64,000 nt of DNA, from positions 1 to 64,000 of the forward strand of contig NZ_NSBT01000024.1 of assembly GCF_002285435.1 (NCBI RefSeq). Direction: 5' to 3'. This stretch comes from Actibacterium ureilyticum (GTDB taxonomy: Bacteria > Pseudomonadota > Alphaproteobacteria > Rhodobacterales > Rhodobacteraceae). The notes beneath the pieces are model-generated. The model had not been told where the DNA came from. It ran no database searches and saw only the letters and a program-made list of their open reading frames with translations. Position numbers and translations under genes: made by a program. Positions within the stretch are counted from its first letter, which is position 1, and each line of letters starts with the position of its first letter. This document shows positions 1-8,538 of this stretch, one piece after another.

Positions 1-2
1 GC

Positions 3-308
3 TTACGAGTTCGAGCCCGAGCGGAAGTCTTCGGGGTTGTACTCGCCATCCGTCACGTAAACGGTCGGCGTCACGCCGCGGCCGGTCGAGCGTTCGAACT
101 CGTCGCCATTGGCCACGATGTCAGCGGCGATGGCACTGGCAACGGGGTTCAGCGAGTTCGCCGTCGACAGCGCAACATTGTTTTCCGGCAGGTCATAGAC
201 CAGACGGTCCTGACCGTCGCGGTCGGCGTCGACGATGCTGAAGTTGTTGGCAAAGGCCGGAGCGGTCAGGCCAGCGATCAGGGCGGTGGTCAGTGCGAGG
301 GTTTTCAT
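3..308 (-). CDS. small exported protein of unknown function
   Basis: The product is 101 residues with a clear Sec signal peptide: Lys at position 2, a hydrophobic stretch over about 3-18, and cleavage likely after AFA. The mature part is acidic, has no cysteines, and ends in a Ser/Gly/Asn tail. The ATG at 308 was chosen because AGGA lies about eight bases upstream; an in-frame TTG at 314 would sit too close to it. I do not recognise the family. It is transcribed away from the transglycosylase region and looks monocistronic. Export to the periplasm is inferred from the signal peptide only. Confidence 0.75.
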   Translation of the reverse strand: MKTLALTTALIAGLTAPAFANNFSIVDADRDGQDRLVYDLPENNVALSTANSLNPVASAIAADIVANGDEFERSTGRGVTPTVYVTDGEYNPEDFRSGSNS

Positions 309-348
309 TTTCAAGTTCCTTTCAGGGTCGGTGTCTTTTCAGTTTGTT

Positions 349-366
349 GGCAGCGGGCCTGCTGCC
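349..366. repeat. inverted repeat upstream of the small exported protein gene
   Basis: GGCAGC and GCTGCC face each other across six bases, about 40 bases upstream of the start at 308. It could be an operator or a 5' leader hairpin. No regulator is suggested by the sequence itself. Confidence 0.3.
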
Positions 367-459
367 GATGACACCGATCTGGGGGCGCAAATCGCTCACT
401 ACAATGCACAGAAGCGTGAGATGTTTGAAATGTCTGTGCATATGTGCGGGGGTCGATGT

Positions 460-477
460 GCGGGCTTGAAAACCCGC
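460..477. terminator. GC stem-loop after the transglycosylase gene, no T-tract
   Basis: GCGGG and CCCGC enclose an eight-base loop just past the transglycosylase stop at 501 on the minus strand. There is no run of T after the stem, so it is at best a weak or factor-dependent terminator. Confidence 0.3.
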
Positions 478-500
478 CCCGCGCGCCGGAACGGAAAGGT

Positions 501-1322
501 TCAGCCGGGCCGCCCGGGCATGAAGGCACAGCCGTCGCTGATCAGCTCTGGCGGTGTGCGGCACAGCCCCCGCGCCACGGTCCAGGCCGCCAGAACCTTG
601 GGCACGTAATCGCGGGTTTCGGCATAGGGGGGCACGCCCTTGTGGTTGCGTACCGCGTTCTCGCCCGCGTTATAGGCCGCCATGACCAGAACCGGGTCGC
701 GGTCGAATTCCGACATCAGCCAGTTCAGATAGGCCACGCCGCCGCGAATGTTCTGTGCCGGATCGCCGCTGTCATTCACCCCGAACCGGGTCGCCGTGGC
801 GGGCATCAGCTGCATCAGGCCCGTCGCGCCCTTGGGGCTGACCGCATCGATCCGCCCCGAGCTTTCGACCCCGATCACCGCCAGCACCAGCGCGGGCGAG
901 ACCTGGGTGCCGACCGTGGCCTGCAAGATCTCGGGCCCGTGACGCGACATGATCTCTTGCATGTGCTGCAGGCGGGGAGTGGCGACGTTACGGCCATTCG
1001 GCCCCTGCGACAGCGCCGTGACCGCCGCGCTGAGCCGTCCCGGCCCGGAATCGTCCAGCGCCGGAGACACTTCCTGCCAATACCAGTCATAGGCGGCACT
1101 GGTCGGCGTCCGGGGCGTCTGAGGCGGCTTGGCCGGATCGACCGTGACCGCAGGCCGTCCCGGCAGGGTCCGGATCTGAACCGTGATCCGCTTGCTGGCC
1201 CCCGGTTTGGGCGGCTTGACCCGCTTGGACACGACCTTGGGATAGGGCGGCGGATCCTCGGCCGCCGCCGGATGTGCGATCACAACCGCCAATGCTAGTG
1301 CCAAAGCGCGTTTGAAATACAT
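501..1322 (-). CDS. periplasmic lytic transglycosylase (SLT domain)
   Basis: This 273-residue protein should cleave the MurNAc-GlcNAc bond of peptidoglycan, releasing 1,6-anhydro ends. It has a signal peptide (residues 1-21, cleaved after AAA), a basic/proline-rich linker to about 75, and a goose-type SLT fold from about 125 to 250. Family motifs are present in order: the catalytic Glu in VESSG (E153), GLMQLMP (168-174), AAYNAGE (215-221) and the VPPYAETRDYV segment. The ATG at 1322 directly precedes the signal peptide. It is divergent from the pilin genes, so any role in opening the wall for the pilus is inference from position only. Confidence 0.9.
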   Translation of the reverse strand: MYFKRALALALAVVIAHPAAAEDPPPYPKVVSKRVKPPKPGASKRITVQIRTLPGRPAVTVDPAKPPQTPRTPTSAAYDWYWQEVSPALDDSGPGRLSAAVTALSQGPNGRNVATPRLQHMQEIMSRHGPEILQATVGTQVSPALVLAVIGVESSGRIDAVSPKGATGLMQLMPATATRFGVNDSGDPAQNIRGGVAYLNWLMSEFDRDPVLVMAAYNAGENAVRNHKGVPPYAETRDYVPKVLAAWTVARGLCRTPPELISDGCAFMPGRPG

Positions 1323-1494
1323 GATCTACTGCTCGGTTTGTCCGTTTGCGGAAAGTTGTCGCAAATATCCGTTTCCGAGACCACAAAAAACCGCGCCCCG
1401 CTGCCCTGATTGTTCCCGACTTCGGGCAGCATCATAGGGTGAAAACACCGAAAAACATAAAATCCAACATTTTATTTTGTTATATTTCAAGAAC

Positions 1495-1509
1495 TTAAGA
1501 TAATTCTTA
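1495..1509 (+). promoter_or_regulatory. possible CtrA box (TTAA-N7-CTTA)
   Basis: The alphaproteobacterial CtrA site is TTAA-N7-TTAA. Here TTAA at 1495 is followed seven bases later by CTTA, one mismatch, inside the AT-rich region before the first pilin. Pilin genes are CtrA targets in Caulobacter, which makes the place sensible. In AT-rich sequence a one-mismatch hit can arise by chance. Confidence 0.3.
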
Positions 1510-1599
1510 CCAAATTCTTGATACTTACAAAAATTGACAAGACCGCGCCCAACTCTCGCCAGAATCGAACAGCAGATTACAGCCATGCCGCGATGGAAA

Positions 1600-1624
1600 G
1601 CGGGCCATATGAGCAACGGCCCGC
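1600..1624 (+). other. stem-loop in the leader of the first pilin gene
   Basis: GCGGGCC (1600-1606) pairs with GGCCCGC (1618-1624) around an 11-base loop, about 45 bases before the ribosome site. It may protect the 5' end of a pilin mRNA. Function is inferred. Confidence 0.35.
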
Positions 1625-1680
1625 AGCGATCCGGAAGGGCGAAGTGAAAATTTAGCGACGATCCTATGGAGGGATACACA

Positions 1681-1881
1681 ATGAAACTGATGAACATCCT
1701 GAACAAATTCCACAATGACGAATCCGGCGCCGTGACCGTTGACTGGGTTGTGCTGACCGCAGCCATCGTTGGCCTGGCCATCGCCGTCATCGCAAGCGTT
1801 CGTACCGGCGTGAACACCCTGGCTTCGAACATCAGCACCGAAGTCAGCACCATCACCGTCGACAACGGCGAAGGCGAGTAA
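1681..1881 (+). CDS. Flp-type type IVb pilin, copy 1
   Basis: A 66-residue prepilin: a 16-residue charged leader ending in Gly, then a mature chain of 50 residues that opens with a hydrophobic helix and ends in a polar tail. The pattern leader-ESG|AVTVDW followed by a hydrophobic run is that of Flp pilins cleaved by CpaA/TadV. The start at 1681 is chosen over the in-frame ATG at 1666 because GGAGGG at 1668-1673 is a strong ribosome site for 1681 and would lie inside the longer reading. The usual Glu5-Tyr6 of mature Flp is Asp5-Trp6 here. A perfect terminator follows, so it is a monocistronic, probably abundant transcript. Confidence 0.85.
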   Translation: MKLMNILNKFHNDESGAVTVDWVVLTAAIVGLAIAVIASVRTGVNTLASNISTEVSTITVDNGEGE

Positions 1882-1925
1882 TACTCGCGATCTGGTCCTG
1901 CCAGACACTGCGATGGATATGAATT

Positions 1926-1951
1926 GCCGCATCCCGTTGGATGCGGCTTTT
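1926..1951 (+). terminator. intrinsic terminator after pilin 1
   Basis: A perfect nine-base stem, GCCGCATCC (1926-1934) with GGATGCGGC (1939-1947), closes a four-base loop and is followed by TTTT. It lies 45 bases after the pilin stop. Confidence 0.9.
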
Positions 1952-2127
1952 CCATGTCAAAGGGCCGGAAACAGACCCTTGGCGCGCCAGAAATGCAGCC
2001 AGACATGGCCGGTGAATCACCTTCACCAAGCCCGTGTTTCGCCACATTTTCCTGGCATAAAAAATACGAGGACAGTGCGGACAGGCCGGCGGTAATAGGG
2101 GCGTTCGCGACAGACAAGGAGGGCGGC

Positions 2128-2319
2128 ATGCGCTCGTTCGTGAAACAGTTTTTTGAATCGGAAAGTGGCGCCGTCACGGTGGACTGGGTTGTTCTGACGG
2201 CGGCGGTCGTCGGCATGGCGGTTGGCGTGATACTGCTTTTCAACAGCGGCCCGCAGAACGTGGCCAGCAAGATCAGCGATAGCGTTGCCGGGATCGGGAT
2301 CGACACGGGCAATGAATAG
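2128..2319 (+). CDS. Flp-type type IVb pilin, copy 2
   Basis: A 63-residue prepilin with a 14-residue leader ending in SESG and a mature chain starting AVTVDWVVLTAAVVG, nearly identical to copy 1 over the helix start and then diverging. The start at 2128 follows AAGGAGGG at 2116-2123; upstream in-frame codons are leader sequence. Processing by CpaA at Gly14 is expected. It has its own terminator at 2348, so it is expressed apart from both copy 1 and cpaB. It could be a second major pilin or a minor one; the sequence does not decide. Confidence 0.82.
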   Translation: MRSFVKQFFESESGAVTVDWVVLTAAVVGMAVGVILLFNSGPQNVASKISDSVAGIGIDTGNE

Positions 2320-2347
2320 TGCCGTAACGTCAGATCGACAAATTGTT

Positions 2348-2373
2348 CAGGATTGAAGGAAAATCCTGCTTTT
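2348..2373 (+). terminator. intrinsic terminator after pilin 2
   Basis: CAGGATT (2348-2354) pairs with AATCCTG (2362-2368) around a seven-base loop and is followed by CTTTT. It lies 29 bases after the stop of the second pilin. Confidence 0.75.
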
Positions 2374-2405
2374 CGTCACTGACCATCCAAGATTTCGCCG
2401 CAATT

Positions 2406-2425
2406 ACGTGCCATTGTCCGCACGT
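2406..2425. promoter_or_regulatory. inverted repeat upstream of cpaB
   Basis: ACGTGC and GCACGT face each other across eight bases between the pilin-2 terminator and the cpaB start at 2498. Position and symmetry fit an operator for a dimeric regulator. I cannot name the regulator. Confidence 0.35.
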
Positions 2426-2497
2426 GTTCAAAGATCGGCGGATCCGTGTGAGTGGATCGTTTGCCGCTGGGGCCACTGGTTTGGGGAAGGATAAAAG

Positions 2498-3334
2498 ATG
2501 CGTTTGGTTTTCGGATTGGTTCTGATCGTCGGGCTTGGGCTTGCAGGTTTTGCTGTCTTCATGGCGCAGGGCTATGTGACCCAGTATAAAAGCGCCCTTG
2601 CAAGCGAACGCGCGGAGCGCGCCAAGCAGATCAAGCTGACCAAGGTGTTTGTCGCCAAGGAGCAGTTGAACTACGGCCAGCAGATCACACTGGAAAAGCT
2701 AGAACTGGTCGATTGGCCCGCCAGCAACCTGCCAGAGGGCGTCTTTGCCGATGCGGCAGTGCTGTTCCCCGAGGGCCAACCGAAATTCCGGACCGTGCTG
2801 CGGTCGATGGAAATCAACGAGCCGCTGCTGGCGCTGAAGGTGACCGAGCCCGGCGAAGATGCCGGCATCACCTCACGTCTCAGCAAGGGGATGCGCGCAT
2901 TTGCGATCAAGGTCGACGTCAGTTCGGGCGTGTCGGGCTTCCTGCGCCCCGGTGACCGCGTCGACGTCTATTGGACCGGCTCGCGCGGCGACAAGCGCGT
3001 GACCAAGCTGATCGGCGCCAGCGTCAAGCTGATCGCGGTCGACCAGATCGCCGATGTCGACCGCCAGAACCCGATCATCGCCCGCACGGTAACGGTCGAA
3101 ACCTCGCCCAAGCAGATTGCCGCACTGGCCCAGGCCCAGTCGACCGGCCGCTTGTCGCTGTCGCTGGTTGGCGCCGATGACGAGAACCTGACCGCTGGGG
3201 TCGAGGTCGACCAGAACGAGTTGCTGGGTATCGTCGAAGAGGTCGTTCAGGTCGAAGAACAGGAAAAGGTTTGCACCATTCGCACCCGCCGCGGTGCCGA
3301 GGTGGTGGAAATCCCGATCCCCTGCACAAACTAA
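2498..3334 (+). CDS. cpaB: Flp pilus assembly protein CpaB/RcpC
   Basis: A 278-residue inner-membrane-anchored periplasmic protein of the Tad system, thought to work with the secretin. One transmembrane segment (about 3-23) is followed by a coiled basic stretch and a SAF-like domain (about 48-125) holding the segment FRTVLRSMEINEPLL. A second beta-rich region follows (about 130-230), and the C-terminus has two cysteines. Length is normal for CpaB. The start is preceded by GGAAGGA at proper distance. A terminator follows at 3363, so cpaB is transcribed separately from the machinery genes. Confidence 0.88.
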   Translation: MRLVFGLVLIVGLGLAGFAVFMAQGYVTQYKSALASERAERAKQIKLTKVFVAKEQLNYGQQITLEKLELVDWPASNLPEGVFADAAVLFPEGQPKFRTVLRSMEINEPLLALKVTEPGEDAGITSRLSKGMRAFAIKVDVSSGVSGFLRPGDRVDVYWTGSRGDKRVTKLIGASVKLIAVDQIADVDRQNPIIARTVTVETSPKQIAALAQAQSTGRLSLSLVGADDENLTAGVEVDQNELLGIVEEVVQVEEQEKVCTIRTRRGAEVVEIPIPCTN

Positions 3335-3362
3335 AAATTCCAAACGAATTCAGATGCATATA

Positions 3363-3391
3363 GCGGCCGAGACATGTTCCCGGCCGCTTTT
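3363..3391 (+). terminator. intrinsic terminator after cpaB
   Basis: GCGGCCG (3363-3369) pairs with CGGCCGC (3381-3387) and is followed by TTTT. It separates cpaB from cpaC. Confidence 0.8.
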
Positions 3392-3412
3392 GCATTCCGG
3401 CCCGAATTCGAC

Positions 3413-3450
3413 GGTGTTGCGGCATATCCACATAAGAACACCGCCGCAAC
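3413..3450 (+). promoter_or_regulatory. overlapping inverted repeats in the region before cpaC
   Basis: GTTGCGGC (3416-3423) can pair with GCCGCAAC (3443-3450), and GGTGTT (3413-3418) with AACACC (3437-3442). The two pairings share bases and exclude each other. This may be an operator, or a switching leader if transcription starts upstream. Confidence 0.3.
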
Positions 3451-3550
3451 CACTTGATTATTGAAAAAAATCTGATCCTGACGCATGGTGAACGCGAAAT
3501 GGGCACGAAATGACCCGTTAATTGAGGCGTGATCAGAGAGGCAGGATCAC

Positions 3551-4975
3551 ATGAAATTCAGAACGCTTGCAAGGGCGGCCCTGTTGGGTCTGTCCGTTAC
3601 GTTTACTACTGTGCCGCAGGTTGGCGCAGAAACACTGCGGGTCATGACCGGTGGTGTGTCCAGCAAACTGAACGTTCCGATGAACCGGGCCGTCGTGGTC
3701 GAAAGCGATGTCGTTTTCGCCGAACTTTCCATCGCCAACGCGGCAATCGCGGATATCTCGACCCTGTCGGACCGCACGATCTATGTCCTGGGCAAAGAGC
3801 CGGGCCGCACGACGCTGACCCTTCTGGGCGCCGATGGCGGGCTGATCGCGAATGTCGAGGTGCGCGTCACCCCCGATGTCAGCGAGCTGAAAGAGCGCCT
3901 GCGCGAGGTTATGCCCGGCGAACAGATCGAGGTGCGCCCGGCCAATGACGGTCTGGTTCTGTCCGGCATCGTTTCCTCTGCGGCATCGATCGACCGCGCG
4001 CTTGACCTGGCCCAACGCTATGCGCCGGGGCGGGTGTCGAACCTTTTGACGGTGGGTGGCAGCCAACAGGTGATGCTGAAGGTACGGTTTGCGGAAATGT
4101 CCCGCTCTGTCAGCAAGAGCCTGAGCTCCAGCGTCGGCTTCTATGACCAGAACACCGGAAGCGGCATCGCGGCAACCGGCGGCAACGGCACCTTTTCCGA
4201 CGCCGACAACCTGAACACATTCCTTCCCGGTAACACGGGCACGATCGGCCTGACCCGCGAGTCCACGGGTGTTTTCCGGTTCGGGATCGGACGCGGCAGC
4301 TTCCAGATGGAGATCCTGCTGGAAGCCCTTGAAACCAAAGGCTTCGTTCGCACCCTGGCCGAACCGAACCTGACCGCTCTGTCGGGTCAGAACGCGGAAT
4401 TCCTGGCCGGTGGCGAATACCCGGTGCCCGTCGCCAATGACGATGGCGATGTCAGCGTCGACTTCAAACCCTTCGGTATCCTGCTGAACTTCACCCCGCG
4501 TGTGGTCGGCAAGAACATCAACCTGCGCATGACCACCGAGGTCAGCGGCATCGACCCCACGATTTCGGTCACCAACGGCAACTTCAACCTCAACGGCTTC
4601 TCGACCCGCCGCTCGGCGACCACGGTCGAATTGCAGGATGGGGAAAGCTTCGCCATTGCCGGCCTGTTGCAGGATGATTTCACAAGCCTCAAGGGCCAGG
4701 TGCCGTGGCTGGGTGACATCCCGATCCTGGGCGCCCTGTTCCGCAGCTCGGAATTTGAGCGGGATCAGAGCGAACTGGTGATCATCGTCACCGCACATCT
4801 GGTGACACCGACCCGCGGCGAGGCGCTGGCCCTGCCGACCGACCGGGTGCGTCTGCCGTCGGAACGCGAATTGTTCCTGTTCGGCGAAGTTGCACCTGCA
4901 AACACCCGAACCGGTCCCGCGGGCGAAGTCGCCCGGCAGGATTTCAGCGGTTCCTATGGCTATGTGATGGAGTGA
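3551..4975 (+). CDS. cpaC: Tad pilus outer-membrane secretin CpaC/RcpA
   Basis: A 474-residue secretin that should form the outer-membrane ring through which the Flp pilus leaves. A signal peptide (about 1-26, ending VGA) precedes the pilus N-domain (about 28-100: VPMNRAVVVESDVVFAELS) and a BON-like stretch (about 105-160). The secretin core runs from about 235 to 415, with motifs LAEPNLTALSGQNAEFLAGGEYPVP and PWLGDIPILGALFRS (both broken across residues, read in pieces). The ATG at 3551 has AGGA upstream and starts the signal peptide. It is the first gene of the machinery operon; the next gene starts four bases after its stop. Confidence 0.93.
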   Translation: MKFRTLARAALLGLSVTFTTVPQVGAETLRVMTGGVSSKLNVPMNRAVVVESDVVFAELSIANAAIADISTLSDRTIYVLGKEPGRTTLTLLGADGGLIANVEVRVTPDVSELKERLREVMPGEQIEVRPANDGLVLSGIVSSAASIDRALDLAQRYAPGRVSNLLTVGGSQQVMLKVRFAEMSRSVSKSLSSSVGFYDQNTGSGIAATGGNGTFSDADNLNTFLPGNTGTIGLTRESTGVFRFGIGRGSFQMEILLEALETKGFVRTLAEPNLTALSGQNAEFLAGGEYPVPVANDDGDVSVDFKPFGILLNFTPRVVGKNINLRMTTEVSGIDPTISVTNGNFNLNGFSTRRSATTVELQDGESFAIAGLLQDDFTSLKGQVPWLGDIPILGALFRSSEFERDQSELVIIVTAHLVTPTRGEALALPTDRVRLPSERELFLFGEVAPANTRTGPAGEVARQDFSGSYGYVME

Positions 4976-4979
4976 TCAG

Positions 4980-5630
4980 ATGCGCAAGCCAATTACACTT
5001 CTGACAGTTTCGGCCGTGATGGGCCTGAGCGCCTGTACCGGGGATTTCCATCGCGAAGCCGGTGCCAGCATCGACGAGGGCGGCTTCGGCAACCCCACGA
5101 TGAACAACCACCTGGTCCACACGGGCCAGCGCAACCAGATCATCAACCTGTCGCGTCAATTCGCGGCAGAGGTCCCCTCGACCGTGAACTTCGCGTTTAA
5201 CCGGGCGGAGCTGGACGAAAGCGCCCGGACCGCGTTGCGGCAACAGGCGGCCTGGATCCAGCAATACCCCTATGTGCGGTTCCGCGTTTACGGCCATACC
5301 GACAAGGTCGGGTCGGATTCCTATAACCGCTCTCTGGGCCTACGCCGCGCGCGTACGGTCGTGAACTATCTGGTTTCACAGGGTATTTCGCGCAGCCGGC
5401 TTGAAGCAGTCGTGTCTTTCGGGGAAACCCAGCCGCTGATCGTGACCGAAGGCCGCGAGCGGCGCAACCGCCGCACCGTGACCGAGGTTTCGGGCTTCCT
5501 TAAGGGTCGCCCGCAGCGTCTGGACGGCAAATATGCCCTGTTCCAGTATGAAGAATACATCACCAGTGCTACCGAACCGCATGACACCGTCATCATCGAC
5601 GAAAATGCGGGTCAGACTGAAGAACGGTAA
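4980..5630 (+). CDS. OmpA-family lipoprotein in the CpaD position
   Basis: A 216-residue lipoprotein with a lipobox LSAC (Cys19). An OmpA-C peptidoglycan-binding domain covers about 65-165, seen in VNFAFNRAELDESA, the HTDKVGSDSYN segment and LRRARTVVNYL. It begins four bases after cpaC and sits where other Tad loci carry the lipoprotein CpaD. It probably anchors the secretin to the wall; that role is inferred. About 50 C-terminal residues beyond the OmpA domain are of no known type. Confidence 0.85.
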   Translation: MRKPITLLTVSAVMGLSACTGDFHREAGASIDEGGFGNPTMNNHLVHTGQRNQIINLSRQFAAEVPSTVNFAFNRAELDESARTALRQQAAWIQQYPYVRFRVYGHTDKVGSDSYNRSLGLRRARTVVNYLVSQGISRSRLEAVVSFGETQPLIVTEGRERRNRRTVTEVSGFLKGRPQRLDGKYALFQYEEYITSATEPHDTVIIDENAGQTEER

Positions 5631-5705
5631 ACTTCAAACAATTTCGGCTTTTCAGCCGTAATGTTGCCCAAGTTGCAAGACATCTTTTTCCGAGAGGGAG
5701 CAGCA

Positions 5706-5726
5706 GGCCCGACGCTGAGTCGGGCC
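5706..5726 (+). other. strong stem-loop between the OmpA lipoprotein and tadZ
   Basis: GGCCCGAC (5706-5713) pairs perfectly with GTCGGGCC (5719-5726) over a five-base loop. No T-tract follows. The 171-base gap holds no gene; the hairpin may be an mRNA processing or stability element, or a weak terminator. Confidence 0.4.
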
Positions 5727-5801
5727 GGGTAACTGCGGACGACCGGAAATTCATTGCCGGGACATCCGCGATTGCTATGCAATTGGAAGGATGTAAATGC
5801 A

Positions 5802-7049
5802 ATGACGAGTACAGCAGCGCTGCAGCCGGAACCGGCACCGATCATCGCCTGCACCGTGTCCCGCGATGTCCAGAACTTCGATCTGCTGATCGAGGATATG
5901 GAAGCAGAGCTGGGCGAGGGCTGGGGCGATTTGTCGTTCGAGGATGCCGCCGCGTTCTTCGGGCAGCCCGAAGCGCAACACCTTGAATTCGTTGCAATTG
6001 CCGTCGATGAAGAGGACGAGGAACAGCTTCCCTTCATTGGCGAGCTGATCAAGAGCGCGAAGGAAAACCGCATCAAGGTGATCCTGATCGCCGAAGAGGT
6101 CAGCCCGATGGCGCTGCACCAGCTTCTGCGGCTGGGCGCCGATGACTTCGTCCCCTATCCCCTGCCCGAGGGTGCCTTGCACGAGGCGATCGAACGCCTG
6201 CAGGCCCCTGCCCCGATCCCGTCGCACAACGCCCTGACCGAGGTCCCCTCGACCCTGAAACCGACATCGGATCGCGATGGCGTGCTTTTGCCGGTACACG
6301 GGCTGGCCGGCGGTGTGGGCGGCACGACCTTTGCCGTCAACCTGGCCTGGGAACTGGCCACGATCGATAAAAAGGACCCGCCGCGGGTCTGTCTGCTGGA
6401 TCTGGATCTGCAATTCGGCTCGGTCTCGACCTTCCTGGACCTGCCCCGCCGCGAATCCGTCTATGAGCTGCTGGCCGAAGCGGGCACGATGGATGCGGAA
6501 TCCTTCATGCAGGCGCTGCTGCCGTTCAATGACAAGCTGCACGTCCTGACCGCCCCGGCGGACATGCTGCCGCTGGATTTCATTTCGCCGGAGGATGTGA
6601 CGCGGCTTCTGGAAGTCGCCCGGGCGAATTTCGATTTCGTCGTGATCGACATGCCGTCGACCCTGGTCCAGTGGAGCGAGACCGTGCTGGCCGAGGCGCA
6701 TGTCTATTTCGCGATGCTGGAGCTGGACATGCGTTCGGCCCAGAACACGTTGCGCCTGATCCGCGCGCTCAAGGCCGAGGATCTGCCGTTCGAAAAGCTG
6801 CGCTATGCCCTGAACCGGTCGCCCAAATTCACCGACCTGAACGGCAAGAGCCGCGTCAAGCGCATGGCCGAAAGCCTGGATATCGACATTGAGATCCTGC
6901 TGCCCGATGGCGGCAAGCAGGTGACGCAGGCCGGCGATCATGGCCTGCCGCTGGCCGATACCGCGGGCAAGAACCCGCTGCGCAAGGAAATCCGCAAATT
7001 GGCCACCTCGCTTTACGAGCTGAACCAGGCCGCCGAAACCGGCGAATAA
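5802..7049 (+). CDS. tadZ: pilus assembly ATPase-like protein TadZ/CpaE
   Basis: A 415-residue MinD/ParA-superfamily protein that places the Tad machine in the cell. The N-terminal receiver-like domain (about 12-135) contains VILIAEE and LRLGADDFVPYP. The ATPase-like domain runs from about 158 to 405. Its deviant Walker A reads GLAGGVGGTT (167-176), lacking both the signature lysine and the P-loop lysine; the LLDLDLQFG segment (198-206) is kept. Such a degenerate site is known in TadZ. The start at 5802 is chosen with GGAAGG upstream; a longer in-frame reading from 5754 lacks a ribosome site. Confidence 0.88.
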   Translation: MTSTAALQPEPAPIIACTVSRDVQNFDLLIEDMEAELGEGWGDLSFEDAAAFFGQPEAQHLEFVAIAVDEEDEEQLPFIGELIKSAKENRIKVILIAEEVSPMALHQLLRLGADDFVPYPLPEGALHEAIERLQAPAPIPSHNALTEVPSTLKPTSDRDGVLLPVHGLAGGVGGTTFAVNLAWELATIDKKDPPRVCLLDLDLQFGSVSTFLDLPRRESVYELLAEAGTMDAESFMQALLPFNDKLHVLTAPADMLPLDFISPEDVTRLLEVARANFDFVVIDMPSTLVQWSETVLAEAHVYFAMLELDMRSAQNTLRLIRALKAEDLPFEKLRYALNRSPKFTDLNGKSRVKRMAESLDIDIEILLPDGGKQVTQAGDHGLPLADTAGKNPLRKEIRKLATSLYELNQAAETGE

Positions 7050-7072
7050 CCGTCCGAGGGTGAGACAGAGGC

Positions 7073-8533
<1,461 letters not shown>

Positions 8534-8538
8534 GCCAG

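Larger units (their letters stand above)
1323..1680. promoter_or_regulatory. AT-rich control region between the transglycosylase and first pilin genes
   Basis: These 358 bases hold no convincing gene and are much richer in A+T than the surroundings around 1440-1540, as expected for promoters. A TTGACA hexamer lies at 1534-1539 on the plus strand, but I see no good -10 at standard spacing. A near-match to a CtrA site and a leader stem-loop are listed separately. A GCTGCCC/GGGCAGC inverted repeat spans 1400-1430. Confidence 0.5.

Noticed and set aside
1326-2312. 328-codon minus-strand frame across both pilin genes
   Set aside because: It crosses two good plus-strand terminators and an AT-rich promoter region. 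Its sequence is two repeated shadows of the pilins.
2343-2525. 60-codon frame between pilin 2 and cpaB
   Set aside because: It starts inside a terminator hairpin, lacks a ribosome site and overlaps the cpaB start.
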